From: UBA2093 sp049454855
GTDB lineage: Bacteria; Actinomycetota; Acidimicrobiia; Acidimicrobiales; Ilumatobacteraceae
NCBI GenBank assembly: GCA_049454855.1
Contig: JBMUAQ010000086.1
Span: 1 to 8,828 of the forward strand
Reading direction: 5' to 3'
Length of the DNA stretch: 8,828 nt
In this document: positions 1 to 5,699 of the stretch, piece after piece
Layout: the number at the start of each line of letters is the position of its first letter
Position numbering within the stretch: position 1 is the first letter of the stretch
Position numbers and translations under genes: made by a program
Notes under the pieces: generated by a model
What the model saw: only the letters and a program-made list of their open reading frames with translations
Database searches by the model: none
What the model was told of the DNA's origin: nothing

Positions 1-27
1 CGCAGCCTCCGAGGACGGTGAGGACAT
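1..27 (-). CDS. possible 5' end of a gene cut by the window edge
   Basis: An ATG at 27-25 on the minus strand begins an open frame of nine codons (MSSPSSEAA) that is still open at the left edge. It starts 15 bases after the fur stop codon (TGA at 45-43), so it could be the next gene of a fur operon. I see no convincing ribosome-binding site before it. The piece is far too short to identify, and it may be chance. Confidence 0.35.
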
Positions 28-42
28 GGTGTGCGCTGCCGA

Positions 43-534
43 TCAGTGCGCCGCTGCAGTGCAGGCGGGGCACACGCCGATGAGATCGAGGCGATGGTGC
101 TCGATGCGGAATCCGTGACTTCGAGCGATCGACGAGGAGAACGACGAAACGCCCTCCTCGAGTGAGGAGGGGACGTCGATATCGACCACGGAACCGCAGC
201 GCTCGCAGATGAGGTGATGGTGGTGGCCGGTGAGATCCTCCGACAGCTCGAAGCGTGCCCATTCATCCGTGGTCACCACCCGGGCCACGGCCCCGGCCCG
301 CTCCAGTACCGACAGGTTGCGGTACACCGATGACTGGGCAAGGGAGGTGTCCGAGGCGAGGATCTCGGGGATCGACAGCGGCCGGTCGGCGGTCGCCAGG
401 GCCTCCACGATGGCCCGACGGGTGGGCGTGAGGCGCTGGTTCACCGTGGCCAGACGGGCCGCCACCTCGTGGGCCAGGCCCGCCGAGTCATGGGGCTGGC
501 CGTGAGGCTGGCCATGGGGGTGGTCGTGCGCCAT
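43..534 (-). CDS. Fur-family metal-dependent transcriptional regulator
   Basis: Cytoplasmic DNA-binding repressor of the Fur/Zur/PerR family, 163 residues, about the usual length plus a short tail. Residues 1-15 form a histidine-rich tail (H3, H5, H7, H11, H15, with a repeated HGQP). The winged-helix part covers about 22-90, with LTPTRRAIVEAL at 35-46 and the recognition helix SSVYRNLSVLERAG at 68-81. The dimerisation and metal domain follows, with HHHH at 104-107 and two CxxC pairs (C110/C113, C155/C158) expected to hold structural zinc. The ATG at 534 is chosen because a TATCCT hexamer ends 7 bases upstream, which fits a leaderless transcript. An AT-rich direct repeat next to that hexamer suggests autoregulation. 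Whether it senses zinc, iron, manganese or peroxide cannot be decided; the four cysteines and histidine tail lean to zinc, but this is inference. Confidence 0.95.
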   Translation of the reverse strand: MAHDHPHGQPHGQPHDSAGLAHEVAARLATVNQRLTPTRRAIVEALATADRPLSIPEILASDTSLAQSSVYRNLSVLERAGAVARVVTTDEWARFELSEDLTGHHHHLICERCGSVVDIDVPSSLEEGVSSFSSSIARSHGFRIEHHRLDLIGVCPACTAAAH

Positions 535-541
535 GGCGGGC

Positions 542-547
542 AGGATA
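542..547 (-). promoter_or_regulatory. -10 element of a leaderless fur promoter
   Basis: Read on the minus strand this is TATCCT, a good match to the actinobacterial TAnnnT -10 element. Seven bases separate it from the A of the fur ATG, so transcription would start at or next to the start codon. No Shine-Dalgarno sequence is visible, which agrees with a leaderless message. I cannot recognise a strong -35. Confidence 0.6.
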
Positions 548-550
548 GCG

Positions 551-566
551 AGAATTATTGAGAATG
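551..566 (-). promoter_or_regulatory. candidate Fur-type operator
   Basis: An AT-rich island in GC-rich sequence carries the hexamer GAGAAT twice, at 550-555 and 560-565 on the plus strand, 10 bases apart (GAGAATTATTGAGAAT). Fur-family boxes are built from GATAAT-like hexamers, so this is a reasonable degenerate site. It lies between the -10 and the expected -35 of the fur promoter, where a bound repressor would block polymerase. Autoregulation is inferred from this position. Confidence 0.45.
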
Positions 567-582
567 CCCCCTGGACAGGGGG
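567..582 (-). terminator. GC hairpin after the oxidoreductase gene
   Basis: A perfect palindrome CCCCCTG-GA-CAGGGGG gives a 6-7-bp GC stem with a very small loop. It directly abuts the TGA of the upstream gene (585-583). No U-run follows in the minus-strand direction, so it is at best a weak or non-canonical terminator insulating the fur promoter from readthrough. Confidence 0.45.
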
Positions 583-1509
583 TCAGTGACCCACGTAACG
601 ATGCAGAGTGATGCCGTTCGCCACCACCGCATCGAGCAGTTCGCCGTTGGGGAGCCCCTCGGCACCCAGCACACGCACACCGGGCTGCACCTCTGAGGTC
701 TGCAGCACCGACACGGTCTCGGCGGCCACCGCACCCGCCACCGTGGCCAGACGGTCGGCGATGCCCACGATCTCGTCGTGACGGGCACCCTGACGGGTTC
801 CGCGCAGCTCAACACGCAGACCGCCCACGCCACCCTCGGCATGCGGCGGTGACATCATCGGCAATCGCGCCGTCAACCGGTCGCGCCGCGTCGCCGACAC
901 GCGTGCGGTGATGCGCCGCAGGCCCGGCACCACCCTTTGCAGCAGCAGCGGCTCGGCGGTGCCGAAGCGGTAACAGTCGCGCGGGCCGACGGGATCGGGG
1001 AACCAGCACAGCTCCCGGCCGCTGCCGGCGGGCCGCTGGATCCACTCACCGTCGTGCCAGCCCACCGATGTGCCCGAGAGTGCATCGTGGTGGGTGCGCG
1101 CGCACGCGGGCCCGCCCGTGCCGTGCACCGCCACGTGGGCCTCCTCCACGTTGTCGAATGCCCGCGATGCATGGGCCACCAACAGGCCGCTGAGGCCCGG
1201 CATGCACGATGCACCGGGCACCAGCACGGCGCCGTGGGAAGTCGCACGGTCATCGAGATCCAGCAACGAGATCACGTCCGACATGGAGTCACCACAGCTC
1301 ACCACGTGCACCCCGTGGCTGAGGAAGGTGCCGGCAAGCGCCGCGTGGCGGCCGCCGTGGCTCATCACCACGGTTCCGCAGTCGAGCAGTTCGGTGGCCC
1401 GGGTGTGGGTTGCCATGCGCACGGTGACACCGCGCGCAACGAGAATCGCTGCCACGCGCGTGCCGATGAGGCCCGACCCGATGATGCCTACCTCGGTGGA
1501 GCGGGCCAT
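583..1509 (-). CDS. Rossmann-fold NAD(P)-binding oxidoreductase-like protein
   Basis: A 308-residue soluble protein. The N-terminus has a dinucleotide-binding loop (VGIIGSGLIGTRVA, glycines 11, 13 and 16). Further on, VVSCGD (about 89-94) and VLVPGASCMPGLSGLLVA (about 116-132) resemble the layout of dihydrodipicolinate reductase and saccharopine dehydrogenase-like proteins: a coenzyme-binding N-terminal half and an alpha/beta C-terminal half. I do not recognise a substrate or pathway. It starts at the ATG at 1509, three bases after the stop of the 43-residue peptide gene, so the two are probably cotranscribed and translationally coupled. It is not a complete match to any family I can name, so only a general oxidoreductase-like call is justified. 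Confidence 0.75.
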   Translation of the reverse strand: MARSTEVGIIGSGLIGTRVAAILVARGVTVRMATHTRATELLDCGTVVMSHGGRHAALAGTFLSHGVHVVSCGDSMSDVISLLDLDDRATSHGAVLVPGASCMPGLSGLLVAHASRAFDNVEEAHVAVHGTGGPACARTHHDALSGTSVGWHDGEWIQRPAGSGRELCWFPDPVGPRDCYRFGTAEPLLLQRVVPGLRRITARVSATRRDRLTARLPMMSPPHAEGGVGGLRVELRGTRQGARHDEIVGIADRLATVAGAVAAETVSVLQTSEVQPGVRVLGAEGLPNGELLDAVVANGITLHRYVGH

Positions 1510-1512
1510 GGG

Positions 1513-1644
1513 TCAGCGCTGCGGGGTGACTTCCTGCCACCCGCCCGTGCGCTCGGGGACACCGCCCTTGCCGCGCAGGCGCAGCACGCCGGCAACCGAG
1601 CCGGCGATGCTGAGCACAAGAAGAACGCGGCGGATGAACCTCAC
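1513..1644 (-). CDS. 43-residue single-pass membrane peptide (hypothetical)
   Basis: A GTG at 1644 opens 43 codons ending in TGA at 1515-1513. The product starts MRFIRRVLLVLSIAGSVAGV: a basic N-terminus, a hydrophobic stretch of about 15 residues (7-21), then a basic, glycine-rich tail containing GGVPERTGGWQEV. This looks like a small membrane-anchored protein facing the cytoplasm with its tail. A TAGCCT hexamer lies 6 bases before the GTG, matching a leaderless start, and the next gene begins 3 bases after its stop. Promoter, start, membrane segment and spacing agree, so I think the gene is real, although the length is below common ORF cut-offs. The function is unknown. Confidence 0.6.
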   Translation of the reverse strand: MRFIRRVLLVLSIAGSVAGVLRLRGKGGVPERTGGWQEVTPQR

Positions 1645-1650
1645 CCTGTC

Positions 1651-1656
1651 AGGCTA
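1651..1656 (-). promoter_or_regulatory. -10 element of a leaderless promoter for the peptide-oxidoreductase unit
   Basis: On the minus strand this reads TAGCCT, followed by six bases (GACAGG) and then the GTG start at 1644. It fits the TAnnnT rule and the spacing of leaderless actinobacterial promoters. On the plus strand the overlapping TAGAGG (1655-1660) sits six bases before the GTG at 1667, so a divergent but weaker -10 may share the CTAG core. Confidence 0.5.
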
Positions 1657-1666
1657 GAGGCGATCG

Positions 1667-1906
1667 GTGATGGCCAAGGCACGACGAAACGCAAGAATCC
1701 AGCGCGCCCGAGAGAGGCGACGCAATGGTGCGCGGCCCTCGGGGACCTGCGGCTTCGGGAAGGTCCGGTACGCGGACAGGATCGAGGCTCTCCTTGCGCT
1801 GGCCGACACGACGCGGGAGGCTGCAAACGACAGGCGTACCGAGAAGAGGGTGTACCGCTGCGGGGAGTGCCACGGCTGGCACCTGACGAGTCAACCGAAG
1901 AAGTGA
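1667..1906 (+). CDS. small basic protein with a Cys/His zinc-ribbon-like tail
   Basis: A 79-residue protein with an arginine-rich N-terminal third (residues 3-20), then GTCGFGKVRYAD, a short helix-like stretch, and the ending RVYRCGECHGWHLTSQ. C28, C65, C68 and H72 could bind one zinc ion. From memory, this Y-x-C-x-x-C-x-G-W-H-L-T ending recurs in small uncharacterised actinobacterial and phage proteins. No function is assigned; nucleic-acid binding is a guess from the charge and likely zinc site. GTG at 1667 and ATG at 1670 are both possible starts and I see no Shine-Dalgarno sequence. The gene is divergent from the peptide-oxidoreductase unit and ends 14 bases from the 3' end of the convergent tRNA-Ile. 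Confidence 0.7.
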   Translation: MMAKARRNARIQRARERRRNGARPSGTCGFGKVRYADRIEALLALADTTREAANDRRTEKRVYRCGECHGWHLTSQPKK

Positions 1907-1920
1907 CACCGCCAGGGGAG

Positions 1921-1997
1921 TGGTGGGGCTAACAAGAATCGAACTTGTGACCTCATCCTTATCAGGGATGCGCTCTAACCGACTGAGCTATAGCCCC
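1921..1997 (-). tRNA. tRNA-Ile (anticodon GAU)
   Basis: A complete 77-base cloverleaf including an encoded CCA. The acceptor arms GGGGCTA and TAGCCCC pair perfectly (7 bp), the discriminator is A, the D-arm begins GCTCAG, the anticodon stem CATCC/GGATG encloses CTGATAA, and the T-arm is ACAAG-TTCGATT-CTTGT. The anticodon GAT lies at 1963-1961 and reads isoleucine AUC and AUU codons. A TAGCCT hexamer at 2017-2012 (minus) could be its -10 with a leader of a few bases, although readthrough from the lipoprotein operon 57 bases upstream is also possible. In mycobacteria a tRNA-Ile gene follows gyrA and the DUF3566 gene; here it is farther off but in the same orientation. Confidence 0.97.
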
Positions 1998-2011
1998 CTA
2001 CGGGAACACGA

Positions 2012-2017
2012 AGGCTA
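2012..2017 (-). promoter_or_regulatory. possible -10 element for tRNA-Ile
   Basis: TAGCCT on the minus strand, 14 bases before the first tRNA nucleotide. A start about seven bases downstream would leave a short leader for RNase P to remove. No good -35 is seen at the right distance, so the call rests only on the hexamer and its position. Confidence 0.35.
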
Positions 2018-2054
2018 TCGGGGGCCCGGCTGGCCTTCCACGCCCGGATGGGTG

Positions 2055-2648
2055 TCAACCCCGGGCCAAAAGGGACACGTAATCACCACGGACCACGGGC
2101 CTGGTGCGCGGCGTTCCGTCTGCGTCCGGGACGGCCACCTGCACACCTCCCAGCAGATAGCGAACTGACTTCACGGGGATGTTGGCGAGAACTGTGAGAG
2201 TGATCTGCCCGAGCACCAGCAACTGCTCGCCGCCGGGAAGGTCGGCGAATGTGGCTGCAAGATCGATGATCACCGACTCATCGTCGACCTGTGTGCCGAG
2301 CACCAGATCGGGTCGGTTCGTCAGGCCCGAACGTACGCCGGAATCGGTCTCCGACTCGACCGGACCGCTGACCAACAACCGGAGTAGGTCTTCCGGTGAT
2401 TCCGGTCCGGACGAGATGACGCGCGCACGACCGACCAAACCCTCGTCGCGGATGAAGTACACGACCGCACCGACCGACACACCACCTGTGTCCGGTCCGG
2501 TCGTCGTCACCGGTGAGGCAACAGACGACGACACTGTGCCGGCTCCCGGGAGGACCGTCTCTGACTCCTCGACCGGCACGCCGCACGAGGACAGCGCTGA
2601 CACCAACGCAACCGCGGCCACAACTGCACCGGACCCACGACGACTCAC
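2055..2648 (-). CDS. GerMN-domain lipoprotein, LpqB-like but without the propeller
   Basis: A 197-residue secreted lipoprotein. Residues 1-22 are a lipoprotein signal peptide (basic start, hydrophobic core, lipobox LSSC, lipidated cysteine C22). A serine/threonine/proline-rich linker follows to about 55, then a GerMN-like domain at about 58-175, including VVYFIRDEGLV, a LLRLLVSGP segment, IIDLAATFADLPGG and LLVLGQITLTVLA. The GTG start overlaps the kinase stop by four bases (GTGA), so translation is coupled. Response regulator, kinase, then GerMN lipoprotein is the order of mtrA-mtrB-lpqB, where LpqB influences signalling by the kinase. LpqB is normally much longer, with a C-terminal beta-propeller; this protein ends after the GerMN part. 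A role as an accessory to the kinase is inferred from context. Confidence 0.8.
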   Translation of the reverse strand: MSRRGSGAVVAAVALVSALSSCGVPVEESETVLPGAGTVSSSVASPVTTTGPDTGGVSVGAVVYFIRDEGLVGRARVISSGPESPEDLLRLLVSGPVESETDSGVRSGLTNRPDLVLGTQVDDESVIIDLAATFADLPGGEQLLVLGQITLTVLANIPVKSVRYLLGGVQVAVPDADGTPRTRPVVRGDYVSLLARG

Positions 2649-3997
2649 GAACCGACTCCCGGCTGCAACGTGACCGTGAAACGGGCCCCGCCCTCAGGGC
2701 TGGAGTCGACCTCGACCGAGCCTCCCATGATTCGCACGTGCTCGGACACGATTGCCAGTCCGAGTCCGGAACCGGGCAACGGTGAGTGCTGGGGGCTGCG
2801 CACGAACTTGTCGAACACCACGTCGCGCAAGGTCTCGGCCACCCCCGGTCCGGCATCATCGAAATGGACCCGCACCATCCCGTCTGCTGCTTCACTCCGC
2901 ACCGCAACGATGCCGCCACCGTACTGATCGGCGTTCTGTAGCACATTCTCGACAACCTGCCGAAACCGCGTGACGTCGACAGAAACGTTGACGTCCTCGA
3001 CGGCGCACACGGAGAGATCCACCCCGGCATGCACCAGCAGTGCCTCCATCAGCGACCGGAGTGACCGAACCTCGAGCCGAGGCGTGACATGGCCGGATTC
3101 GTAGCGAGTTATCTCGATGATGTCGTTCAGGATCTTCTCGAAGGCCACCACCCGGCCACGAAGGAGATCCAGGCTCGTCCTGCCGTTGTCGGAGAGCCTG
3201 CTCTCCTCGTCAGCGAGCAGGTCGGTGGCCCCTCGTATCACCGTCAACGGCGACCTCAACTCGTGGCTCACCATCGCACCGAACTGGGTCTCCCGTTCGA
3301 GTCGCGCCCTGAGCGACTGGGTCATCTCGTTGAAACTCGTCGCGATCTGGGCCAGGTCCGGCTCGCGCGGAACGGTCGCTCGCCGCATCAGGTCGCCTGC
3401 AGAGATGGCGCCGGCTACGGAGCTGATGTCGTGAAGAGGCTCCATCACCCGTCGCGAGAGCCACCACCCCAGAATCCCTCCACCGAAAGCCGCCAGGGTC
3501 ACCCCGAATATCAACGAGAGCCTGAGCACACGCAAGGTGTTCGCAAGTTCCGAGAGCGGAACGAACCCGACGAGCCACACTGCAGGATCGGAGGCCAGGG
3601 GATAACCGACGACCACGGTCGGTTCGCCCCTCACAAGCACCCTCTGACGGGCAGCCTCCCCCATCTTCAACCGCTGCTGAATGGACATCGGGACATCGTC
3701 CTGCGTGATGCCTGCACCCGACACGACCCAACGGCCCGACGAGTACAGCGCGGACCGCGAACCGGCCAACAGGCTCGAGCCGGTCAACAGCAGGTCGAGG
3801 GGCTCGATGCCCTCGGCAACGGAGGTTGACATCACCCTGGCCGCCGCCAGCACCTGTGTCCCTGCGGATGAATCCCTCTGGTGGAGCATGTACCGCCGCG
3901 CCAGGAGAAAGCTCGACGTGGAGGTGATGGACGACACCACCACGGCAATGGCAGCCCCTGCAAGGATCATCTTCGAGCGGAGGGTCGGGTTCGCCAC
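2645..3997 (-). CDS. HAMP-type sensor histidine kinase, MtrB-like
   Basis: A 450-residue membrane kinase that should phosphorylate the response regulator encoded just upstream. Layout: membrane segment about 10-33, extracytoplasmic sensor about 36-152, second membrane segment about 156-180, HAMP about 181-233, then the dimerisation domain with the phospho-accepting histidine H245 in MVSHELRSPLTV. The ATPase domain has an N-box (VVENVLQNADQYG, N355), G1 (DDAGPGV, D381), an F-box-like FDKFVR, and G2 (GSGLGLAIV). All key residues are present, so it should be active. The GTG start directly follows the regulator's TGA with no spacer, and its end overlaps the lipoprotein start. It may be the MtrB counterpart, but orthology needs a phylogeny. 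The sensor region shows no fold I recognise. Confidence 0.93.
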   Translation of the reverse strand: MANPTLRSKMILAGAAIAVVVSSITSTSSFLLARRYMLHQRDSSAGTQVLAAARVMSTSVAEGIEPLDLLLTGSSLLAGSRSALYSSGRWVVSGAGITQDDVPMSIQQRLKMGEAARQRVLVRGEPTVVVGYPLASDPAVWLVGFVPLSELANTLRVLRLSLIFGVTLAAFGGGILGWWLSRRVMEPLHDISSVAGAISAGDLMRRATVPREPDLAQIATSFNEMTQSLRARLERETQFGAMVSHELRSPLTVIRGATDLLADEESRLSDNGRTSLDLLRGRVVAFEKILNDIIEITRYESGHVTPRLEVRSLRSLMEALLVHAGVDLSVCAVEDVNVSVDVTRFRQVVENVLQNADQYGGGIVAVRSEAADGMVRVHFDDAGPGVAETLRDVVFDKFVRSPQHSPLPGSGLGLAIVSEHVRIMGGSVEVDSSPEGGARFTVTLQPGVGS

Positions 3998-4681
3998 TCA
4001 CACCACCAGCTTGAAACCGACGCCCCGAACGGTCACGATCGACTCCCCCAGGCCCCGCTTCTCGAGCTTGCCGCGCAACCTGTAGATCTGCATGTCCACC
4101 AGCCGCGAATCACCCAGGTAGTCATATCCCCACACCGAGTCAAGCAGCTCGTGCCGGCTGACAGTGTTCGGATGCCTCCTGACGAGTTCCCTCAGCACCC
4201 CGAACTCCGTCCTCGTTGTCGCGAAGACCTCTCCCCCCACGAGCACCTCGTGCGACAACGGGTCGACGACGAACGGTCCGGCCGACACGACGGACTGCTG
4301 CGCATCAAAGCCGCTGCCGGAGGAACGTCGCAGGATCGCGCGCAACCTTGCCACAAGTTCGTGAGTGGAGATCGGCTTGCCGAGGAAGTCATCAGCGCCC
4401 GCCTCGAGACCCCTCACGACGTCATCAGAGTCTCCATGGGCAGTGAGGATGACGATCGGCATCATGAATCGCTCCCTCAGTCTCCCCACCACCTCGAATC
4501 CTGTTGTGTCGGGAAGTCTCAGGTCGACGAGTGCGACGTCCCACTCATGCGAATCGGCGGCCCGCAGACCGGAATCACCGTCGGATGCGCTGACAACCCG
4601 GAGACCTGCAGACTCCAGACCGATGCCGAGCAACTGTCGGATGTGCGGATCGTCCTCGATCAACAGGACTGTGTGCGTCAT
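3998..4681 (-). CDS. OmpR-family response regulator, MtrA-like
   Basis: A 227-residue DNA-binding response regulator. The receiver domain (1-118) has the acidic pair D10/D11, phospho-acceptor D53 in LVDLRLP, T80 in VILTAHGD and K102 in LGKP, so phosphorylation chemistry should be intact. The C-terminal winged helix (about 130-227) contains TRTEFGVLRELV, LLDSVWGYDYLGDSRLVDMQIYRLRGKLE and the closing TVRGVGFK. The ATG at 4681 is preceded directly by AGGGGG, unusually close for a Shine-Dalgarno. It is the first gene of the operon with the kinase and lipoprotein. Repeats of GTnACA upstream, at about one helical turn, are the kind of site this family binds and suggest autoregulation. Order and domain type resemble MtrA, but other OmpR-family regulators cannot be excluded. 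Confidence 0.93.
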   Translation of the reverse strand: MTHTVLLIEDDPHIRQLLGIGLESAGLRVVSASDGDSGLRAADSHEWDVALVDLRLPDTTGFEVVGRLRERFMMPIVILTAHGDSDDVVRGLEAGADDFLGKPISTHELVARLRAILRRSSGSGFDAQQSVVSAGPFVVDPLSHEVLVGGEVFATTRTEFGVLRELVRRHPNTVSRHELLDSVWGYDYLGDSRLVDMQIYRLRGKLEKRGLGESIVTVRGVGFKLVV

Positions 4682-4741
4682 CCCCCTGAGTCTGCCATCG
4701 CACCCGGAAGTTCACGGGTCGCGTCCATTGGAGGCGTTGCT

Positions 4742-4768
4742 TGTTACGCATCTGTGACCTTCTGTTAC
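4742..4768 (-). promoter_or_regulatory. tandem GTnACA operator shared by the regulator operon and the glycosyltransferase
   Basis: On the minus strand three hexamers follow each other: GTAACA (4768-4763), GTCACA (4758-4753) and GTAACA (4747-4742), with starts 10 and 11 bases apart, so all lie on one face of the helix. A degenerate fourth unit may be at 4774-4779. Known MtrA sites are direct repeats of GTAAC/GTCAC-like units, and OmpR-family regulators bind such repeats as head-to-tail dimers. The site is 61 bases from the regulator ATG and 46 from the glycosyltransferase ATG, so it could act on both. Which promoter elements it overlaps is unclear. Confidence 0.6.
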
Positions 4769-4813
4769 ACAGCCGTGATATGAACCGGCTGTTGCGGTGT
4801 GCATCATGGTCGC

Positions 4814-5638
4814 ATGTTCCGGACCGCACCTTCACTCACCGCAACGGTGTGCATTCCCGCGAGGAACGAACAGGACAGTGTCGCTTCGGTCGTGCGCGGC
4901 TTTCTCGAGGTGAGCAGGGTCGGCGGCATCCATGAAGTTCTCGTGGTGGATGACAGGAGCACCGACGCCACCGCGAGGAATGCTGCACGGGCCGGGGCTC
5001 GGGTCATATCAACCGAGGAACTGTGCGTGGGATTCGGCGGCTCGGTCGGGAAGGGTGACGCAATCTGGGCGTCCCTGCGTGAATGCCAGACCGACCTGAT
5101 CGGGTGGGCCGATGCGGACCTGACATCGTTCAGCGCCCGTGGGATGTGTGAGATGTTCCGCACCCTCCGTCACGACCCCGGGATACAACTTGTCAAGGGC
5201 ACCTTCGAGCGGATCCGCCCGGACGGCACCGCATCGGCGGGACGGGTGACGACCCTCACGGCACGACCCCTGCTCACACTCCTGCACCCCGAGCTCGCCC
5301 ACCTGAAGGAGCCACTGGGGGGGTATTTCGCGGGACGCACCGATGTGATCGGGTCGCTGTGGATTGACTGTGACTACGGGGTGGACATCGGCATCGTGCT
5401 GGACGTCGCCGCCCGCTTCGGTGCCTGCGCGGTGACGGAAACTCACGTGGGGGAGATCCGTCACCGAAGCAAGGAACTCGCGGACCTGTCATCGATGTCG
5501 GAGCAAGTCGCGAGGGCGATTCTCACACGGTCGACCGACCGACTTGTGTGCCCGGCTGACCTGGCCGCCCGTCGGAGTCCTCCCCGCATGGCGGCGGGCA
5601 CTGCTGCAACCCTGCGGCGGGTGTCGACTGGGCATTGA
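4814..5638 (+). CDS. gpgS: glucosyl-3-phosphoglycerate synthase-like GT2 glycosyltransferase
   Basis: A 274-residue GT-A fold enzyme (279 if the GTG at 4799 is used). GpgS transfers glucose from UDP- or GDP-glucose to 3-phosphoglycerate, the first step to glucosylglycerate and, in mycobacteria, methylglucose lipopolysaccharide. Visible features from the ATG: nucleotide-binding IPARNE (14-19), LVVDDRSTDATA (43-54), GKGDA (79-83), metal-binding DAD (100-102), the GpgS-type stretch LVKGTFERIRPDG and GRVTTLTARPLL (around 126-154), EPLGGYFAGR (166-175), YGVDIG and RHRSKEL (216-222). Long family resemblance across the whole length supports the call over a generic GT2. Differences from the mycobacterial enzyme, recalled from memory: Asp in YGVDIG where Glu is usual, and GGYFA for GGEYA. 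It is divergent from the two-component operon and shares its upstream repeats. Neither start has a clear Shine-Dalgarno. Confidence 0.82.
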   Translation: MFRTAPSLTATVCIPARNEQDSVASVVRGFLEVSRVGGIHEVLVVDDRSTDATARNAARAGARVISTEELCVGFGGSVGKGDAIWASLRECQTDLIGWADADLTSFSARGMCEMFRTLRHDPGIQLVKGTFERIRPDGTASAGRVTTLTARPLLTLLHPELAHLKEPLGGYFAGRTDVIGSLWIDCDYGVDIGIVLDVAARFGACAVTETHVGEIRHRSKELADLSSMSEQVARAILTRSTDRLVCPADLAARRSPPRMAAGTAATLRRVSTGH

Positions 5639-5682
5639 TCGGGTGGCCTTTTCTCTCCCTGGATTCCACCCGGTCAATGCCC
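5630..5682. terminator. large 17-bp inverted repeat at the gpgS end, probable bidirectional terminator
   Basis: GGGCATTGATCGGGTGG (5630-5646) pairs with CCACCCGGTCAATGCCC (5666-5682) in 17 positions, 16 Watson-Crick and one G-U, around a 19-base pyrimidine-rich loop. The gpgS stop codon (5636-5638) lies inside the left arm. A second small hairpin CCCGG-TCA-CCGGG (5680-5692) shares three bases with the right arm, so the two compete. It lies between convergent genes, which suits a terminator for both, but no U-run follows on either strand, so it is not a textbook intrinsic terminator. Confidence 0.55.
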
Positions 5683-5699
5683 GGTCACCGGGTTCACTC

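Noticed and set aside
970..985. GTAACA inside the oxidoreductase gene as another MtrA-like site
   Set aside because: A single hexamer in coding sequence without a second unit at helical spacing.
937..1932. 331-codon plus-strand frame across the oxidoreductase gene, the small zinc-ribbon gene and part of the tRNA
   Set aside because: It runs through the tRNA gene and opposite a convincing Rossmann protein; composition is that of a shadow frame.
1998..2054. GGCC-rich stretch after the lipoprotein stop as an intrinsic terminator
   Set aside because: Only a 4-bp stem can be formed and no U-run follows; readthrough into the tRNA remains possible.
2053..2058. TTGACA on the minus strand as a -35 for the tRNA
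   Set aside because: It is 35 bases from the TAGCCT hexamer, about twice the normal spacer, and overlaps the lipoprotein stop codon; no -10 lies 17 bases after it.
3089..3829. 246-codon plus-strand frame opposite the kinase
   Set aside because: Antisense shadow; no domain, and the kinase motifs on the minus strand are complete.
3881..4783. 300-codon plus-strand frame opposite the response regulator
   Set aside because: Antisense shadow of a gene with all key receiver and winged-helix residues; it also crosses the operator region.
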